A DNA stretch of 64,000 nucleotides from Leptospira sp. WS39.C2 (GCF_040833965.1 NZ_CP162142.1:806001-870000), one strand, 5' to 3'; positions 20,374-30,017 are shown, counted from the first letter of the stretch. A program made the numbers and translations. The notes: generated by a model not told the origin, from the letters alone.

Positions 20374-21691
20374 TCCAGTCACTACGAGTACTTGGGTTCC
20401 TCTGACAATCCAAGATGATTCAGAAAACTTATTAAAAATTGTTTCTGCAGAGAAAGAATTTGTAACGGATGAGGATGGAAATGTTTGGATCGATGCCATC
20501 TCCAGTTGGTGGACGATGATTTATGGGCATAGGCATCCAAAACTAATCGCTGCTTTACAAAATCAATTACAATCCTTAGACCATGTAATGCTTGCAGGGA
20601 ACATTCATGAAAGTGCAGAAAATTTATCCAAAGTTTTATTAGAACTCACTCATTTACATTTTAAAAAAGTGTTTTATTCAGATAACGGATCCAATGCGAT
20701 TGAAATTGCATTAAAACTAGCGATCCAGTATTACCAAAACCATCCAGATTTCAAACCTCGATCGGAGTTTATCGTTTTTTCCAATTCTTATCATGGAGAT
20801 AGCATTGGAGCTATGAATGTATCGGGAAAAAATTACTTCAATCGAATTTTTTCGGAGTTACGATTCCCAACAAAAGAGTTTCCAGCACCTAATTGTATGA
20901 ATTGTCCATGGGGGAAACATCCTACAAGTTGTGATACTGAATGTCTTTCGGATCTAACACTTTCCATCAAACAAAATGAATATGCGGGAATTGTGATTGA
21001 ACCCTTGGTTTTTGGTGCCAATGGAATGTTGTTTTATGATAAAAAAGTATTAATCAAACTTAGAGAATTAGCATCGAGTACGAACACGTTACTCATCTTT
21101 GACGAAGTGTTTACGGGAATGGGAAAATTGGGAGAACCTTTTGCCTACCAAAAAGCAGGAGTTATTCCGGATTTGCTTGTTTTAGCCAAAGGACTTACTG
21201 GAGGAATGTTACCACTCGCAGCAACCCTCGTTCCAAATTTTATTTATGAATTATTCCTTTCCAAAGATCCCTATAAGGCATTTTTTCATGCCCATACCAT
21301 GACTGGGAATGCACTTGCATGTAGCGTAGGTTATGCGTCAATATCAATGTTACAAGAATTTGGTTTAACACAAGTAAAGGAATTAGAAATAAAATTAAGA
21401 AACCATGCTGAAACCTTCCAAAAAAAAATGGGGACTATGGTTGAAAATGTACGAGTGATGGGTGGGATTTTTGCCTTTGAATGGAAAGAAAACGTTGCCA
21501 ACGATGAATATTTAAATCCAGTTGGAAAACAGATCCGTAACTCACTTCGGAAATTTCACATTTTAATTAGGCCACTGGGACGCACCATTTACATCACTCC
21601 GCCCTATACCATTTCCGATGTTTCTCTCGAAAAAATATTTATGGCGCTTGGATCGACACTTCTTGGATTATTAGAACCAGAAAAAGACTAA
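20363..21691 (+). CDS. bioA: Adenosylmethionine-8-amino-7-oxononanoate aminotransferase
   Basis: A 442-residue fold-type I, PLP-dependent class III aminotransferase. It makes 7,8-diaminopelargonate from KAPA, with S-adenosylmethionine as amino donor in typical members. Seen are ISSWWTMIYGHRHP near residue 48, the SNAIEIALKLA cofactor-phosphate region, LLIFDEVFTGMGKLG, and the PLP lysine at about residue 276 in LAKGLTGGMLP. The ATG at 20363 overlaps the end of bioD by 11 bases, so the genes are coupled. bioB follows after 57 bases, while no bioF is present in the window. Confidence 0.96.
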   Translation: MTYNPVTTSTWVPLTIQDDSENLLKIVSAEKEFVTDEDGNVWIDAISSWWTMIYGHRHPKLIAALQNQLQSLDHVMLAGNIHESAENLSKVLLELTHLHFKKVFYSDNGSNAIEIALKLAIQYYQNHPDFKPRSEFIVFSNSYHGDSIGAMNVSGKNYFNRIFSELRFPTKEFPAPNCMNCPWGKHPTSCDTECLSDLTLSIKQNEYAGIVIEPLVFGANGMLFYDKKVLIKLRELASSTNTLLIFDEVFTGMGKLGEPFAYQKAGVIPDLLVLAKGLTGGMLPLAATLVPNFIYELFLSKDPYKAFFHAHTMTGNALACSVGYASISMLQEFGLTQVKELEIKLRNHAETFQKKMGTMVENVRVMGGIFAFEWKENVANDEYLNPVGKQIRNSLRKFHILIRPLGRTIYITPPYTISDVSLEKIFMALGSTLLGLLEPEKD

Positions 21692-21748
21692 ATCCATCAG
21701 TCCATTTTCTTCGTTTACAGAGTCACCCACACAATAGATTTTGTTTTC

Positions 21749-22804
21749 ATGATCGCAAGTATCCAAGAAAAAACGACCTCTTCCTCTCCTTCCACCATCA
21801 CTGAGGAAGAAGCCCTCCAAATTTTAAAGGGAGAGGTTCCATTTTTGCCCATTGTAGCAAAAGCTTCGGAAGAACGATTCCGGTATTTTGGTAATAAAGT
21901 TCGCATACATATATTAGATAACATCAAAAACGGATATTGCCCAGAAGATTGTGGTTATTGTGCCCAAAGGAAGGGAGGGGAATCAGGGATCCAAGAGTAT
22001 TCCTTAAAATCTCCAGAAGAAATTTGGGAAGATGCCAAAAAGGCAAAAGAAAACGGTGCCTACCGTTTTTGTATGGTTACCTCTGGGCGAGGTCCAACTG
22101 ACAAAGCGGTCGACAAATTAGCAGAAACCATCTCCAAAATCAATGGAGAACTAGGAATGAAGGTTTGTTTATCTGCTGGTATCCTCGATGCCAAAAAAGC
22201 AAAGGCACTCAAGGACGCAGGCCTTGATCGTTACAATCATAACCTCAATACTTCAGAATCTAAATACAATGAAATTTGTTCCACTCATACCTTCCAGGAC
22301 CGACTAACGACGCTTAAAGCTGCGAAAGAAGCAGAAATTGGTCTTTGTTCTGGAATCATCGTGGGAATGGGTGAAGAATTAAAAGACATTGTCCAAGTTG
22401 CATTTGAACTAAAACGGTTGGGTGTGATTTCTATCCCTGTGAACTTTTTTATTCCGATCAAAGGGCATGCCATCCAAAAGTCATCACTCACTCCAGAGTT
22501 TTGTATTCGTGTTTTGTCTGTGTTTCGTTTGGTAAATCCTGATTCAGAAATCCGTGTGGGGGCAGGAAGAGAAGGGCATTTGGGATCTTTACAATCCATG
22601 GCACTTTACGTTTCCAATTCCCTCTTTGCAGAAGGTTATCTCAACGTCAAAGGTAGTGAGATGGAACAAACCATGAATCTCATCCGTGATTGTAATATGG
22701 TGCCTGAGTTTACAGAAGGAATTCCTGAAGGTTGGGAAGACTACGAGTCAAAGTTTTTATACGACGAGAAAAATTTTCCAGAACTCTATAAACATAAAAA
22801 GTAG
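21749..22804 (+). CDS. bioB: Biotin synthase
   Basis: A 351-residue radical-SAM enzyme that inserts sulfur into dethiobiotin. The radical cluster motif C-x3-C-x2-C is at residues 64, 68 and 71 ([17 protein letters not shown]). Other family blocks are [23 protein letters not shown] and [10 protein letters not shown], the last with the arginine near the auxiliary [2Fe-2S] cluster. ATG at 21749. It is the last gene of the bioD-A-B run; the 57-base gap after bioA shows no terminator, so one transcript is likely. A GC-rich inverted repeat follows the gene. Confidence 0.97.
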   Translation: MIASIQEKTTSSSPSTITEEEALQILKGEVPFLPIVAKASEERFRYFGNKVRIHILDNIKNGYCPEDCGYCAQRKGGESGIQEYSLKSPEEIWEDAKKAKENGAYRFCMVTSGRGPTDKAVDKLAETISKINGELGMKVCLSAGILDAKKAKALKDAGLDRYNHNLNTSESKYNEICSTHTFQDRLTTLKAAKEAEIGLCSGIIVGMGEELKDIVQVAFELKRLGVISIPVNFFIPIKGHAIQKSSLTPEFCIRVLSVFRLVNPDSEIRVGAGREGHLGSLQSMALYVSNSLFAEGYLNVKGSEMEQTMNLIRDCNMVPEFTEGIPEGWEDYESKFLYDEKNFPELYKHKK

Positions 22805-22822
22805 TTTGCGTTTTTCACTTTT

Positions 22823-22850
22823 GGCGGTATCATGCTCCTACTTTACCGCC
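22823..22850. other. Inverted repeat between bioB and the GPH transporter
   Basis: Perfect 7-base arms GGCGGTA (22823-22829) and TACCGCC (22844-22850) around a 14-base loop. There is no T-run, so it is not a standard terminator. It ends 4 bases before the GTG of the downstream transporter, so it could affect translation or be a protein operator. Confidence 0.4.
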
Positions 22851-22854
22851 TCTA

Positions 22855-24411
22855 GTGAAACACATGCAAAAACCTTCTTTACCATTTGGAAAACAAATTA
22901 GTTATGCAGTAGGCCAACTCGGTTGGTCGACTCTCATCAATATCATCGGTCTCCACCAAGTTTACTTTTATTTACCTCCTTCGCCAAAACCTGGCCAAGA
23001 ATGTTTCCCTGATTTGATTGAAAAAATGGCCTTTTGGGGCCTTTCAACTATAGGAGTTGTAGCGGCGATCGGCCGTTTGTGGGATGCATTCACTGATCCC
23101 CTCATTGCCAACTCATCTGATCGTTTTTCCTCTCGGTTTGGAAGGAGGATTCCATTTTTATTTTTAGGAGGAGTGCCAGCTGCCGTCTTTTGTTGGTTAA
23201 TCTTTGTTCCACCACATAACTTTGTTTCTTCGACAAACCTAGTTTGGATGACAAGTTTTATGTTGCTCTTCTATTTATTTTTAACAGTGTATGTCACACC
23301 GTTTTTTGCTCTCATCCCTGAACTCGGACATACTCCAGAAGAGAGGCTCAACCTCTCAACTTATATTTCTGTTACTTATGCCTTAGGGATCATTGTCGCA
23401 TCGACAGAACCAATGATCGCAAGTGCCTTACAATCGAGTTTTGTTTTTGATGCGGATCCTTCCGTTCAAACTCTTGTCGCACGCCAATATGCATTAGGAA
23501 TCCTTTGTATTTTTGCTGCGATCTGTATGTACTTTCCTGTGTTTACCATCCATGAAAAAACATACTGTGAATCAGAAGCATCAAGTGTTCCTTTTAAAGA
23601 AGCACTTGTCCTCACATTCAAAAACAAAAACTTTTTGTATTTTGCACTTTCTGATTTGTGTTACTTCCTAGCACTCACCATTCTTACCACTGGGATTTCC
23701 TACTACGTAACAGTGCTATTGGAATTGGAAAGGGACTTTGTCACACAACTCCTCACTGTAATGTTACTGGTTTCCTTTGCCTTTTACCCAGTTGTTAATT
23801 TTGTCGCACGCAAAATTGGGAAAAAGAGAACCGTTCTCATCGGCTTTTACACCTTCCTTGCTTTGTTTTTATCCATCTATTTTATAGGCAAAAATAGTCT
23901 GCCATTGTCCCCATATATCCAAGGTTATATGATTGTTGGAGTCGCTGCGATACCAATTGCAATCCTTGGAATATTACCAAATGCAATATTAGCAGATATT
24001 GCTGAACTTGATTCATTAAAAACAGGTTCGAAACGGGAAGGTTTATTTTATGCAGGTAGGACCTTTATGCAAAAATTAGGACAAACACTTGCAGTTTTAA
24101 TCTTTAGTTCCGTGATTTTACTGGGGCTTGACCGTGATTCCAAAAAACAAGTTTCGCCAAACGTAACGGGTATTATCGCTCCATCTGTGTCAGATTCGAA
24201 GTCGGAACTGAAAAAAAATACTGAGTCGGAGGCAAAAATAAGTAAGGAATCCACGATTTGTAAAGTCGAAGAAGTAGAAGCAGGCGGGGAACTGGGAGTT
24301 CGATTGACAGGACCTTTGGCATCTGCATTCTGTTTACTTGCAATTTTTCTCTTTGGAAAATACAAAGAGGATGAAACTTTAGAAGAGATTGCAAAGATAC
24401 GTGGAAATTAA
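22855..24411 (+). CDS. GPH/MFS-type sodium-sugar-like transporter
   Basis: A 518-residue inner-membrane protein with about twelve hydrophobic segments and the glycoside-pentoside-hexuronide cation symporter pattern: ISYAVGQLGWS at the N-terminus, AIGRLWDAFTDPLIANSSDRFSSRFGRRIPF (residues about 68-100), and FFALIPELGHTPEERLNLSTYIS. A hydrophilic, Lys/Glu-rich insert lies between the last two membrane segments (about residues 445-480). The start is GTG 22855 or ATG 22864; neither has a good ribosome-binding site. Transported solute unknown. It may continue the bio transcript, but no functional link is visible. Confidence 0.88.
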   Translation: MKHMQKPSLPFGKQISYAVGQLGWSTLINIIGLHQVYFYLPPSPKPGQECFPDLIEKMAFWGLSTIGVVAAIGRLWDAFTDPLIANSSDRFSSRFGRRIPFLFLGGVPAAVFCWLIFVPPHNFVSSTNLVWMTSFMLLFYLFLTVYVTPFFALIPELGHTPEERLNLSTYISVTYALGIIVASTEPMIASALQSSFVFDADPSVQTLVARQYALGILCIFAAICMYFPVFTIHEKTYCESEASSVPFKEALVLTFKNKNFLYFALSDLCYFLALTILTTGISYYVTVLLELERDFVTQLLTVMLLVSFAFYPVVNFVARKIGKKRTVLIGFYTFLALFLSIYFIGKNSLPLSPYIQGYMIVGVAAIPIAILGILPNAILADIAELDSLKTGSKREGLFYAGRTFMQKLGQTLAVLIFSSVILLGLDRDSKKQVSPNVTGIIAPSVSDSKSELKKNTESEAKISKESTICKVEEVEAGGELGVRLTGPLASAFCLLAIFLFGKYKEDETLEEIAKIRGN

Positions 24412-24435
24412 ATCCTGGTTTTTGGAGCTATTCAG

Positions 24436-24615
24436 ATGAGATATCGCATTGAGACAACCAAGTTAAAGAACGGGTATATCGAAGCCAAACTCATCGAAAC
24501 AACCACAAACAACCCGATTGAATTTCGGATTTGTGATACGGAAGAATATGCGCAGGCCCAAATCAAAGATTGGCAAAAGCGCTTCCGAATGAATGAACCG
24601 CAAGAACAGGATTAA
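24436..24615 (+). CDS. Small protein, 59 residues, unknown
   Basis: A short ORF with ATG 24436 placed 8 bases after GGAG (24424-24427) and stop TAA 24613-24615. It encodes 59 residues: MRYRIETTKLKNGYIEAKLI, then a stretch ending DWQKRFRMNEPQEQD. It is hydrophilic with no signal peptide, alternating charged and beta-prone residues at first and then a helical, charged end. It fills the otherwise empty gap between the GPH transporter and the GDSL lipoprotein, and overlaps the start of the latter by 23 bases. Its good ribosome-binding site and coding-like sequence support a real gene; no family is recognised. Confidence 0.65.
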   Translation: MRYRIETTKLKNGYIEAKLIETTTNNPIEFRICDTEEYAQAQIKDWQKRFRMNEPQEQD

Positions 24616-25360
24616 ATTCTTCCTTCGATGGGGTGTTTCTATCACCCTAGTTTTGAGTCTTACAAATTGTAAAACCTACTCAAAACGTGATTACTTCGAT
24701 ACAAACTTTAAATGTTTTGCTGAGCCAGGTTGGCGTGATGATGGTGATTTTAAAAAATACATCGAAAAAGCCTGGCTCCCCGTACGTTTGTTATACGCCG
24801 AAGATAATAACAAAATCAAACGTTCTGAAATAGTTTTTGCAGGTGATAGTTTGGTACATTTGTTTTTACCAGACCTTATGGCAAAAGAATTTCCAGGAAA
24901 ATCGGTCACCAATCGAGGCATTGGTGGTGATATGACAGAAACCTTACTCACTCGTTTAGATGATGATGTATTACGATTGGATCCTAAAACAATTGTAATT
25001 GAGATAGGTGGAAATGATTTTATCCAAGGGAAATGTCTGAGTCTAACCCAAAACAATTTACTTGCTATTATCAAAAAAATCCATTCACGAAACCACCAAA
25101 CTCGAATTCTATTAATTGCTGTCCCACCAACTAGAGTGAAGGAACTCAATCAAATTGTACCTGTTTATAATTTGTTCCTGAACCAAGTCGCAAAGACGAC
25201 CCAAAACGTGGAATATATAGAAGTCTGGGACATCATGCGTAAACCAGATGCACCCACTCTAAGTGAAGAGTTCATTCGTCCCAATGGTGATAGTTTGCAT
25301 TTTAATGAAAAAGGATATGAAATTTGGGGTAAAAAACTAAGACCCTATTTGCAAAAATAA
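24593..25360 (+). CDS. GDSL/SGNH-family lipoprotein hydrolase
   Basis: A 255-residue esterase-like protein. The N-terminus is a lipoprotein signal: a charged start, a hydrophobic core, and a cysteine in LSLTNC (residue about 26) that would be lipidated. The four SGNH blocks are intact: FAGDSLV with the nucleophile Ser, RGIGGD, EIGGNDF, and DSLHFNEKGYEIW with Asp and His. It is therefore likely an active lipase/esterase or acetylhydrolase attached to the envelope, with unknown substrate. ATG at 24593 lies within the end of the small upstream gene. The stop shares one base with the serB start, so it is coupled to serB. Confidence 0.9.
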   Translation: MNRKNRIKFFLRWGVSITLVLSLTNCKTYSKRDYFDTNFKCFAEPGWRDDGDFKKYIEKAWLPVRLLYAEDNNKIKRSEIVFAGDSLVHLFLPDLMAKEFPGKSVTNRGIGGDMTETLLTRLDDDVLRLDPKTIVIEIGGNDFIQGKCLSLTQNNLLAIIKKIHSRNHQTRILLIAVPPTRVKELNQIVPVYNLFLNQVAKTTQNVEYIEVWDIMRKPDAPTLSEEFIRPNGDSLHFNEKGYEIWGKKLRPYLQK

Positions 25361-26229
25361 TGAACCAAATTTTACTGATTTCTTGCGATACCATCGCCAG
25401 TAGCATTGTTTCCAAGATTTTATCGACTGTATCACTCGATGTAGATTCTTCCTATTCCAAAAAATTCCAACTACATTGTTTAAAGGTGCAAACTAATGAA
25501 AATTGGCCTAGAGAACAAATCCTTTCTATTCGTGAACAATTGTCTTCCTACAAAATTGATTTTCTTTTCACCAAACAATTATTACCTATAAATCAACCTT
25601 CTCTTTTTGTATTTGATATGGACTCAACAGTCATCAAAGAAGAAGTGATTGATGAGTTGGCAAGAAAACACGGAGTGTTTGAAGAAGTCGCTAGTGTTAC
25701 AAAAAAAGCAATGGAAGGTGGAATGGGATTTGATGAAGCCCTTCGATTGCGTGTAAAACACTTGGCTGGACTATCTGTTCAGAGTTTTAAAGAAGTTTAT
25801 GATGTACTCAACTTAAATGATGGTATGGAATCTGTATTTCAATTTGTTCCATCAAATGGTGGGAAACTGGGAATCCTAAGTGGGGGATTTAGTCCTGTCT
25901 TAGAATTGTTTTCAAAAAAGTACCCAGTGGATTTTTTTCGAGCAAACGGTTTAGAAGAAAAAGATGGGTTTTTCACCGGAACAATTTTTGGCGAGATCAT
26001 CAATCGTGAGAAAAAAGAACTATATTTACGAAAGTTTGCAAGTGAACTTTCGATTCCAATGGAACACGTTGTTGCTGTTGGAGACGGGGCAAATGATGCA
26101 CTGATGTTAAACGCAGCTGGAATTGGAATCGGAATTCATGCCAAACAAGGTTTAAAAGACAAAATCACCAATTGGATTGAGTTTACAAATTTATCCTCAT
26201 TAATTTTCCTCTTTGAGAATTCGTTTTAA
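25360..26229 (+). CDS. serB: Phosphoserine phosphatase
   Basis: A 289-residue HAD-superfamily enzyme that makes L-serine from phosphoserine. Motif I DMDST has nucleophile Asp86 and acid/base Asp88, motif II is ILSGGFSPV, and motif III/IV is VGDGANDALMLNAAGIGIGI. The cap region DELARKHGVFEEVASVTKKAMEGGMGF matches SerB. About 80 N-terminal residues precede the catalytic domain, perhaps an ACT-like regulatory part as in longer SerB forms, though it is not obvious by eye. Starts one base into the preceding stop (TAATG). Its 3' end overlaps mutS by 30 bases on the opposite strand. Confidence 0.95.
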   Translation: MNQILLISCDTIASSIVSKILSTVSLDVDSSYSKKFQLHCLKVQTNENWPREQILSIREQLSSYKIDFLFTKQLLPINQPSLFVFDMDSTVIKEEVIDELARKHGVFEEVASVTKKAMEGGMGFDEALRLRVKHLAGLSVQSFKEVYDVLNLNDGMESVFQFVPSNGGKLGILSGGFSPVLELFSKKYPVDFFRANGLEEKDGFFTGTIFGEIINREKKELYLRKFASELSIPMEHVVAVGDGANDALMLNAAGIGIGIHAKQGLKDKITNWIEFTNLSSLIFLFENSF

Positions 26230-28722
26230 TTCATCAAGGATTGATAATGCCTCAAGCGGTGGGATTTTGTTAGGGTCAATCTGGGAAATCCTTTTGATCA
26301 CCATTTCTTCGTTAACCGAAAGCCCTTTTGGTTCTTTTTCTAAAAGATTCGCAAATAAACTTGGTTCTTCATTTTTGATTTTGATTTCTCGTTTTTTGGA
26401 TTCGAGTCCCACTAAGATTTCTTTTGCCCTTTCCGAAACAGATTCGGGAATCCCTGCAAGTTTTGCCACATAGATTCCAAACGATTGTTTCGATTTTCCT
26501 CTTTTCACTTTTTTTAAGAATAAAATTTCACCGTCCTTTTCAAAGGTATCGAGGTAAAGATTGAAGATACCTGCACCTTTTTCGAGTTCTGTTAATTCAT
26601 GGTAATGGGTGGCAAAAATTGTTTTTGGTTTTGGAAAGTTTTTACTTAAAAATTCTAAAATGGCCCAAGCTATCGATAAACCATCGTAAGTTGATGTTCC
26701 CCGGCCTACTTCATCAAATAAAATCAAACTATTTTCAGTAAATTGGTTTAATATTGTGGCCGTTTCTTTCATTTCCACATAAAACGTAGACTCTCCTTTT
26801 GTTAGATTGTCACCAGACCCAATCCTTGTAAATATCCGATCTACAATAGATAGGGATGCTTTTTTAGACGGAACATAGGATCCCATTTGGAATAGGATCT
26901 GGTTGATGGCAATTTGGCGCATAAAGGTAGATTTACCGGCCATATTGGGACCCGTTAACACTGCAATGGCGTTTTCCTTAGGGTTGAGTTCTAATGTATT
27001 CGGTACAAATCGTTCACCGACAGGTAAAAAAGTTTCAACGACAGGGTGGCGTGAATCAATGTATTCAATGATTCCATCGTTTCTGATATCTGGCCTTGTC
27101 CATTGGTATTCTTCTTTGGCTTCAGTTAGAGAGAGATGGTAATCAAGGGAAGCTACCTCATTCGATAGAGTCAAAAATGATTCGTAAAGTGAAATACAAG
27201 ACGCCACTAATCGATCAAATACTTGTTTTTCGATTCTCTCAATGATTTCATCTGCTTGCAAAATGGTTCGTTCTAGTTCTTCGAGTTTGGGAGAGGTAAA
27301 TCTTTCTCCTGTAACAAGAGTTTGTTTTTTCAAAAAATGTGAGGGAACATCTTTTGCTTGGGCTTTGGAGACTTCGATAAAATATCCTAAAATTTTATTG
27401 TATCGAATTTTTAAACTAGAACATCCCGATTCCTTTTTTTCCTTTTCTTCGAGTTCTAAGATCCAATCTTTTCCTTTTTCACGGGCGAGTATGGCATCAT
27501 CATACTCTTTATTAAATCCAGATTTTAAAAAAGGAGAGTTCCCTAAAAAAACAGGCAATTCTCCATCAAAGAGAGTTGATTGAAATTCTGATACCAGCGT
27601 TTCTAAATCTTTTGGGAGTTTGGAAAAATCATAACCAATCCCATCCAAAACCAATTTCATTTGGCTTACGGCTGTTAAACTTTTTTCTATGCCTCGAAAA
27701 TCTCGTGGTAGGGCTTTGCCTACCCGGAACCGAGTGATCACACGTTCCAAATCGATGAGATCACCAAGTGACTCTTTGATTTTTAATCTTTCTTTTTTGT
27801 TTCGAGTTAATATTTCAATTTTGTCCCAATGGTCTCGTATTTTATTTTCGTCTCTCGTTGGAAATAGAATTCTTTGTTTGAGATAACGTTTACCTGTGGA
27901 TGTGGTACAACGATTCAAAACACCAAAAAGTGTGTGATTTTTATCGTTAGGATTTTCAACAAGTTCTAAATGGGAAACTGTTTGTTCATCTAATACCAAA
28001 TATTCAGTTTCATCAATCCGTCTTGGTGATTGGAAAACAAAGTTTTGGTTTCGATAATTGTATTTAAGATAGGCATCTAATACGTGTACAACGGTATCAA
28101 TACCTGCTCCTTTTTTTTGAGGTAAATAATCCTTTGGAATTTGTGAGAGTATGATTTTGGATTCTTTTGAGAGAGGAGGGATTTCCTCAGTATAAATCAT
28201 TTCTTTGGGAGAAAATCGTTTGATGGTATCCAGAATTCTTTCTTTTTCTGTTTCCGAGAAAAAAAAGTAAACGAGTTCCGATGTAGAAACATCAGCAAAT
28301 GCTAAATAGACGGAAGATTTTTCTTTATAATACAGAGACAAATAATTGTTTTGGTAACCACCGAGTAAGTTGTCTTCTACTACGGTCCCTGGTGTGATGA
28401 TCCGCACAACTTCCCTTGACATGATTTTGGCTTTTGGGTCGTCAGGTTTAGTTTGTTCACAAACCACTACTTTTTTCCCAGCAGAGATGAGTCTTGAGAT
28501 ATAACTTTCTGTGGCGTGATAAGGAATGCCAGCCATCGGGATTTGGTTTTGTCTTTTTGTGAGAGTGATGTCTAAAATTTGTGCAGCAATTTTTGCATCA
28601 TCCAAAAACATTTCATAAAAATCACCCATTCGAAAGAATACAATCCCATCTGGGTGTTGTTCTTTAACTTCCAGATATTGGCGCATCACAGGAGTATTTA
28701 AAGCTTCATAAGTTTCGGACAT
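26200..28722 (-). CDS. mutS: DNA mismatch repair protein MutS
   Basis: An 840-residue mismatch-recognition ATPase. The mismatch-binding Phe-x-Glu is in FFRMGDFYEMF near residue 30. The ATPase domain has Walker A TGPNMAGKSTFMRQIA, the DEVGRGTSTYDGLSIAWA block (Walker B and signature), and ATHYHELTELE. I use ATG 28722, which gives SETYEALNTPVMRQYLEVKE at the N-terminus as in the family; a longer frame to 28779 would extend far into trpF. With this start it overlaps the trpF 3' end by 17 bases. Its 3' end overlaps serB by 30 bases, in convergent orientation. Confidence 0.96.
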   Translation of the reverse strand: MSETYEALNTPVMRQYLEVKEQHPDGIVFFRMGDFYEMFLDDAKIAAQILDITLTKRQNQIPMAGIPYHATESYISRLISAGKKVVVCEQTKPDDPKAKIMSREVVRIITPGTVVEDNLLGGYQNNYLSLYYKEKSSVYLAFADVSTSELVYFFFSETEKERILDTIKRFSPKEMIYTEEIPPLSKESKIILSQIPKDYLPQKKGAGIDTVVHVLDAYLKYNYRNQNFVFQSPRRIDETEYLVLDEQTVSHLELVENPNDKNHTLFGVLNRCTTSTGKRYLKQRILFPTRDENKIRDHWDKIEILTRNKKERLKIKESLGDLIDLERVITRFRVGKALPRDFRGIEKSLTAVSQMKLVLDGIGYDFSKLPKDLETLVSEFQSTLFDGELPVFLGNSPFLKSGFNKEYDDAILAREKGKDWILELEEKEKKESGCSSLKIRYNKILGYFIEVSKAQAKDVPSHFLKKQTLVTGERFTSPKLEELERTILQADEIIERIEKQVFDRLVASCISLYESFLTLSNEVASLDYHLSLTEAKEEYQWTRPDIRNDGIIEYIDSRHPVVETFLPVGERFVPNTLELNPKENAIAVLTGPNMAGKSTFMRQIAINQILFQMGSYVPSKKASLSIVDRIFTRIGSGDNLTKGESTFYVEMKETATILNQFTENSLILFDEVGRGTSTYDGLSIAWAILEFLSKNFPKPKTIFATHYHELTELEKGAGIFNLYLDTFEKDGEILFLKKVKRGKSKQSFGIYVAKLAGIPESVSERAKEILVGLESKKREIKIKNEEPSLFANLLEKEPKGLSVNEEMVIKRISQIDPNKIPPLEALSILDELKRILKEEN

Positions 28723-29338
28723 TGTGTACCAATTCTTTGATTTTATTTGGATCTTTTTTACCGTCTGTTTCCACTCCACTTGCTACATCAATTCCATAAG
28801 GATGGACTGTCTTTAAAGCTAGTTGGACATTACTCGGAGTGATTCCTCCAGCGAGTAAAAATGGTCGTTTTACGTGTGTTACATATTCCCAAGGGAAAAC
28901 ATGCCCACTTCCACCACCAAGACCCTTTTGGAAACTATCTAAAATCACAAGTGGAGAGTTTGGTTCTAAACCTTCATCAGATACAACGGGTGATTGAATT
29001 CTTATTGCAGGGAGTAGTTGTTTTTGCTTCGTAAGAGATTCCCAAATTTCATTTGAGAGAAAACGATCTCCTCGGATGAGTTGGATTAAATCAGGTTGGA
29101 ATTCCTGTGATAAGGAAAGAATTTCTTCCGTGGAGTTTTCAAAAAATAAAAATACAATCTTAGGGAATTTAGGTAAATGGCGGATGGAAAGTAATTCCTT
29201 TGCTGTAGTATGATTGATACCACGTGGGGAACGCGGTGAAAAATTGAGGCCTACAAAATCCACACCGAGTTCGTAACATAACTCAAGTGTGGGCAGATCT
29301 CGGATTCCGCAGATTTTGATTTTGTAATTGGTTCCCAT
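28706..29338 (-). CDS. trpF: Phosphoribosylanthranilate isomerase
   Basis: A 210-residue TIM-barrel enzyme of tryptophan synthesis (PRA to CdRP). Conserved strands are visible: KIKICGIRD with the catalytic Cys near residue 10, VDFVGLNFSPRSPRGI, FLLAGGITPSNV near 160-172 and YGIDVASGVETDGKKD near 180-195. Other trp genes are not in the window, a scattered pattern common in Leptospira. It lies 16 bases downstream of the TetR gene on the same strand, so the three genes tetR-trpF-mutS may share a transcript, an unusual grouping. Confidence 0.94.
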   Translation of the reverse strand: MGTNYKIKICGIRDLPTLELCYELGVDFVGLNFSPRSPRGINHTTAKELLSIRHLPKFPKIVFLFFENSTEEILSLSQEFQPDLIQLIRGDRFLSNEIWESLTKQKQLLPAIRIQSPVVSDEGLEPNSPLVILDSFQKGLGGGSGHVFPWEYVTHVKRPFLLAGGITPSNVQLALKTVHPYGIDVASGVETDGKKDPNKIKELVHNVRNL

Positions 29339-29354
29339 CGAGAACCAGATTGAT

Positions 29355-29975
29355 TCAGCTCAAATCAGAGGCAATCGAACCTTTGTATCCAAAGTGTAAA
29401 AATTTAAGGAAACTGTCTTGGTATACAAGCATGTCCTGTTTGGAAATCCCTTGCCTTACCATTTGAACAAAGATATTCAGAAAAAAGGATAAGATATTAC
29501 GGACCACAAACTCATCCACTTCACCTTTATAACTCGGATTTTTTTGTTTGAAGGTTGAATACTGCTCAAAATTGATTTTGGTAAGCCTAGTAAGGACAGT
29601 TTCTGGAAATTCTTCCAAATGTGACCCTTGTGCTTTTGTGAGGAGCAAGATAAAATCATCTCGATTGGAATCAACATAGTCGAGAGCAATATGAAATCTT
29701 TCTTTCCATGTCTCATAACTATCGTTAAATCTTTTTTCAAAATAATCTGGGTGTGATACATACGCGAACGCTTTTTCGAGACCTGACAATATAGGTTGTA
29801 AGATCTCTGTGAGCAAGTGTTCTTTGTTTTCAAAGTAATTGTAGATATTACTCGTGGAGACTTTTGCTTTTTTTGCAATGGTTCTCATACTGGCTTTTTC
29901 AAAACCAAGTTGGATGAACTCTTCACGAGCAGCTTGTAGTATTTCTTTTCTGGTGTGTTCTTTTGGAGTTTGCAT
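29355..29975 (-). CDS. TetR-family transcriptional regulator
   Basis: A 206-residue regulator. The N-terminal helix-turn-helix covers about residues 8-55, with the typical sequence AREEFIQLGFEKASMRTIAKKAKVSTSNIYNYFENKEHLL. The rest is a helical ligand/dimerisation domain of unknown ligand. The start region contains a long inverted repeat just upstream that may be its own operator. Its target genes cannot be deduced; position suggests at least itself and possibly trpF downstream. ATG at 29975. Confidence 0.93.
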   Translation of the reverse strand: MQTPKEHTRKEILQAAREEFIQLGFEKASMRTIAKKAKVSTSNIYNYFENKEHLLTEILQPILSGLEKAFAYVSHPDYFEKRFNDSYETWKERFHIALDYVDSNRDDFILLLTKAQGSHLEEFPETVLTRLTKINFEQYSTFKQKNPSYKGEVDEFVVRNILSFFLNIFVQMVRQGISKQDMLVYQDSFLKFLHFGYKGSIASDLS

Positions 29976-29977
29976 AG

Positions 29978-30017
29978 TCCTGAACGTCGTTTCCTAAAAG
30001 AACAATCTCGTTCAGGA
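29978..30017. promoter_or_regulatory. Inverted repeat upstream of the TetR gene, candidate operator
   Basis: Arms TCCTGAACG (29978-29986) and CGTTCAGGA (30009-30017) are perfectly complementary, separated by 22 bases. A second nested palindrome, GAAC-N6-GTTC, overlaps the right arm (30000-30013). The left arm starts 3 bases before the tetR ATG, as expected for an autoregulatory TetR site covering the promoter. Distance between arms is longer than a usual single TetR operator. Confidence 0.5.

Noticed and set aside
28723..28779. N-terminal extension of mutS to 28779
   Set aside because: It would overlap trpF by 74 bases and add residues unlike the family start; ATG 28722 gives the usual N-terminus.
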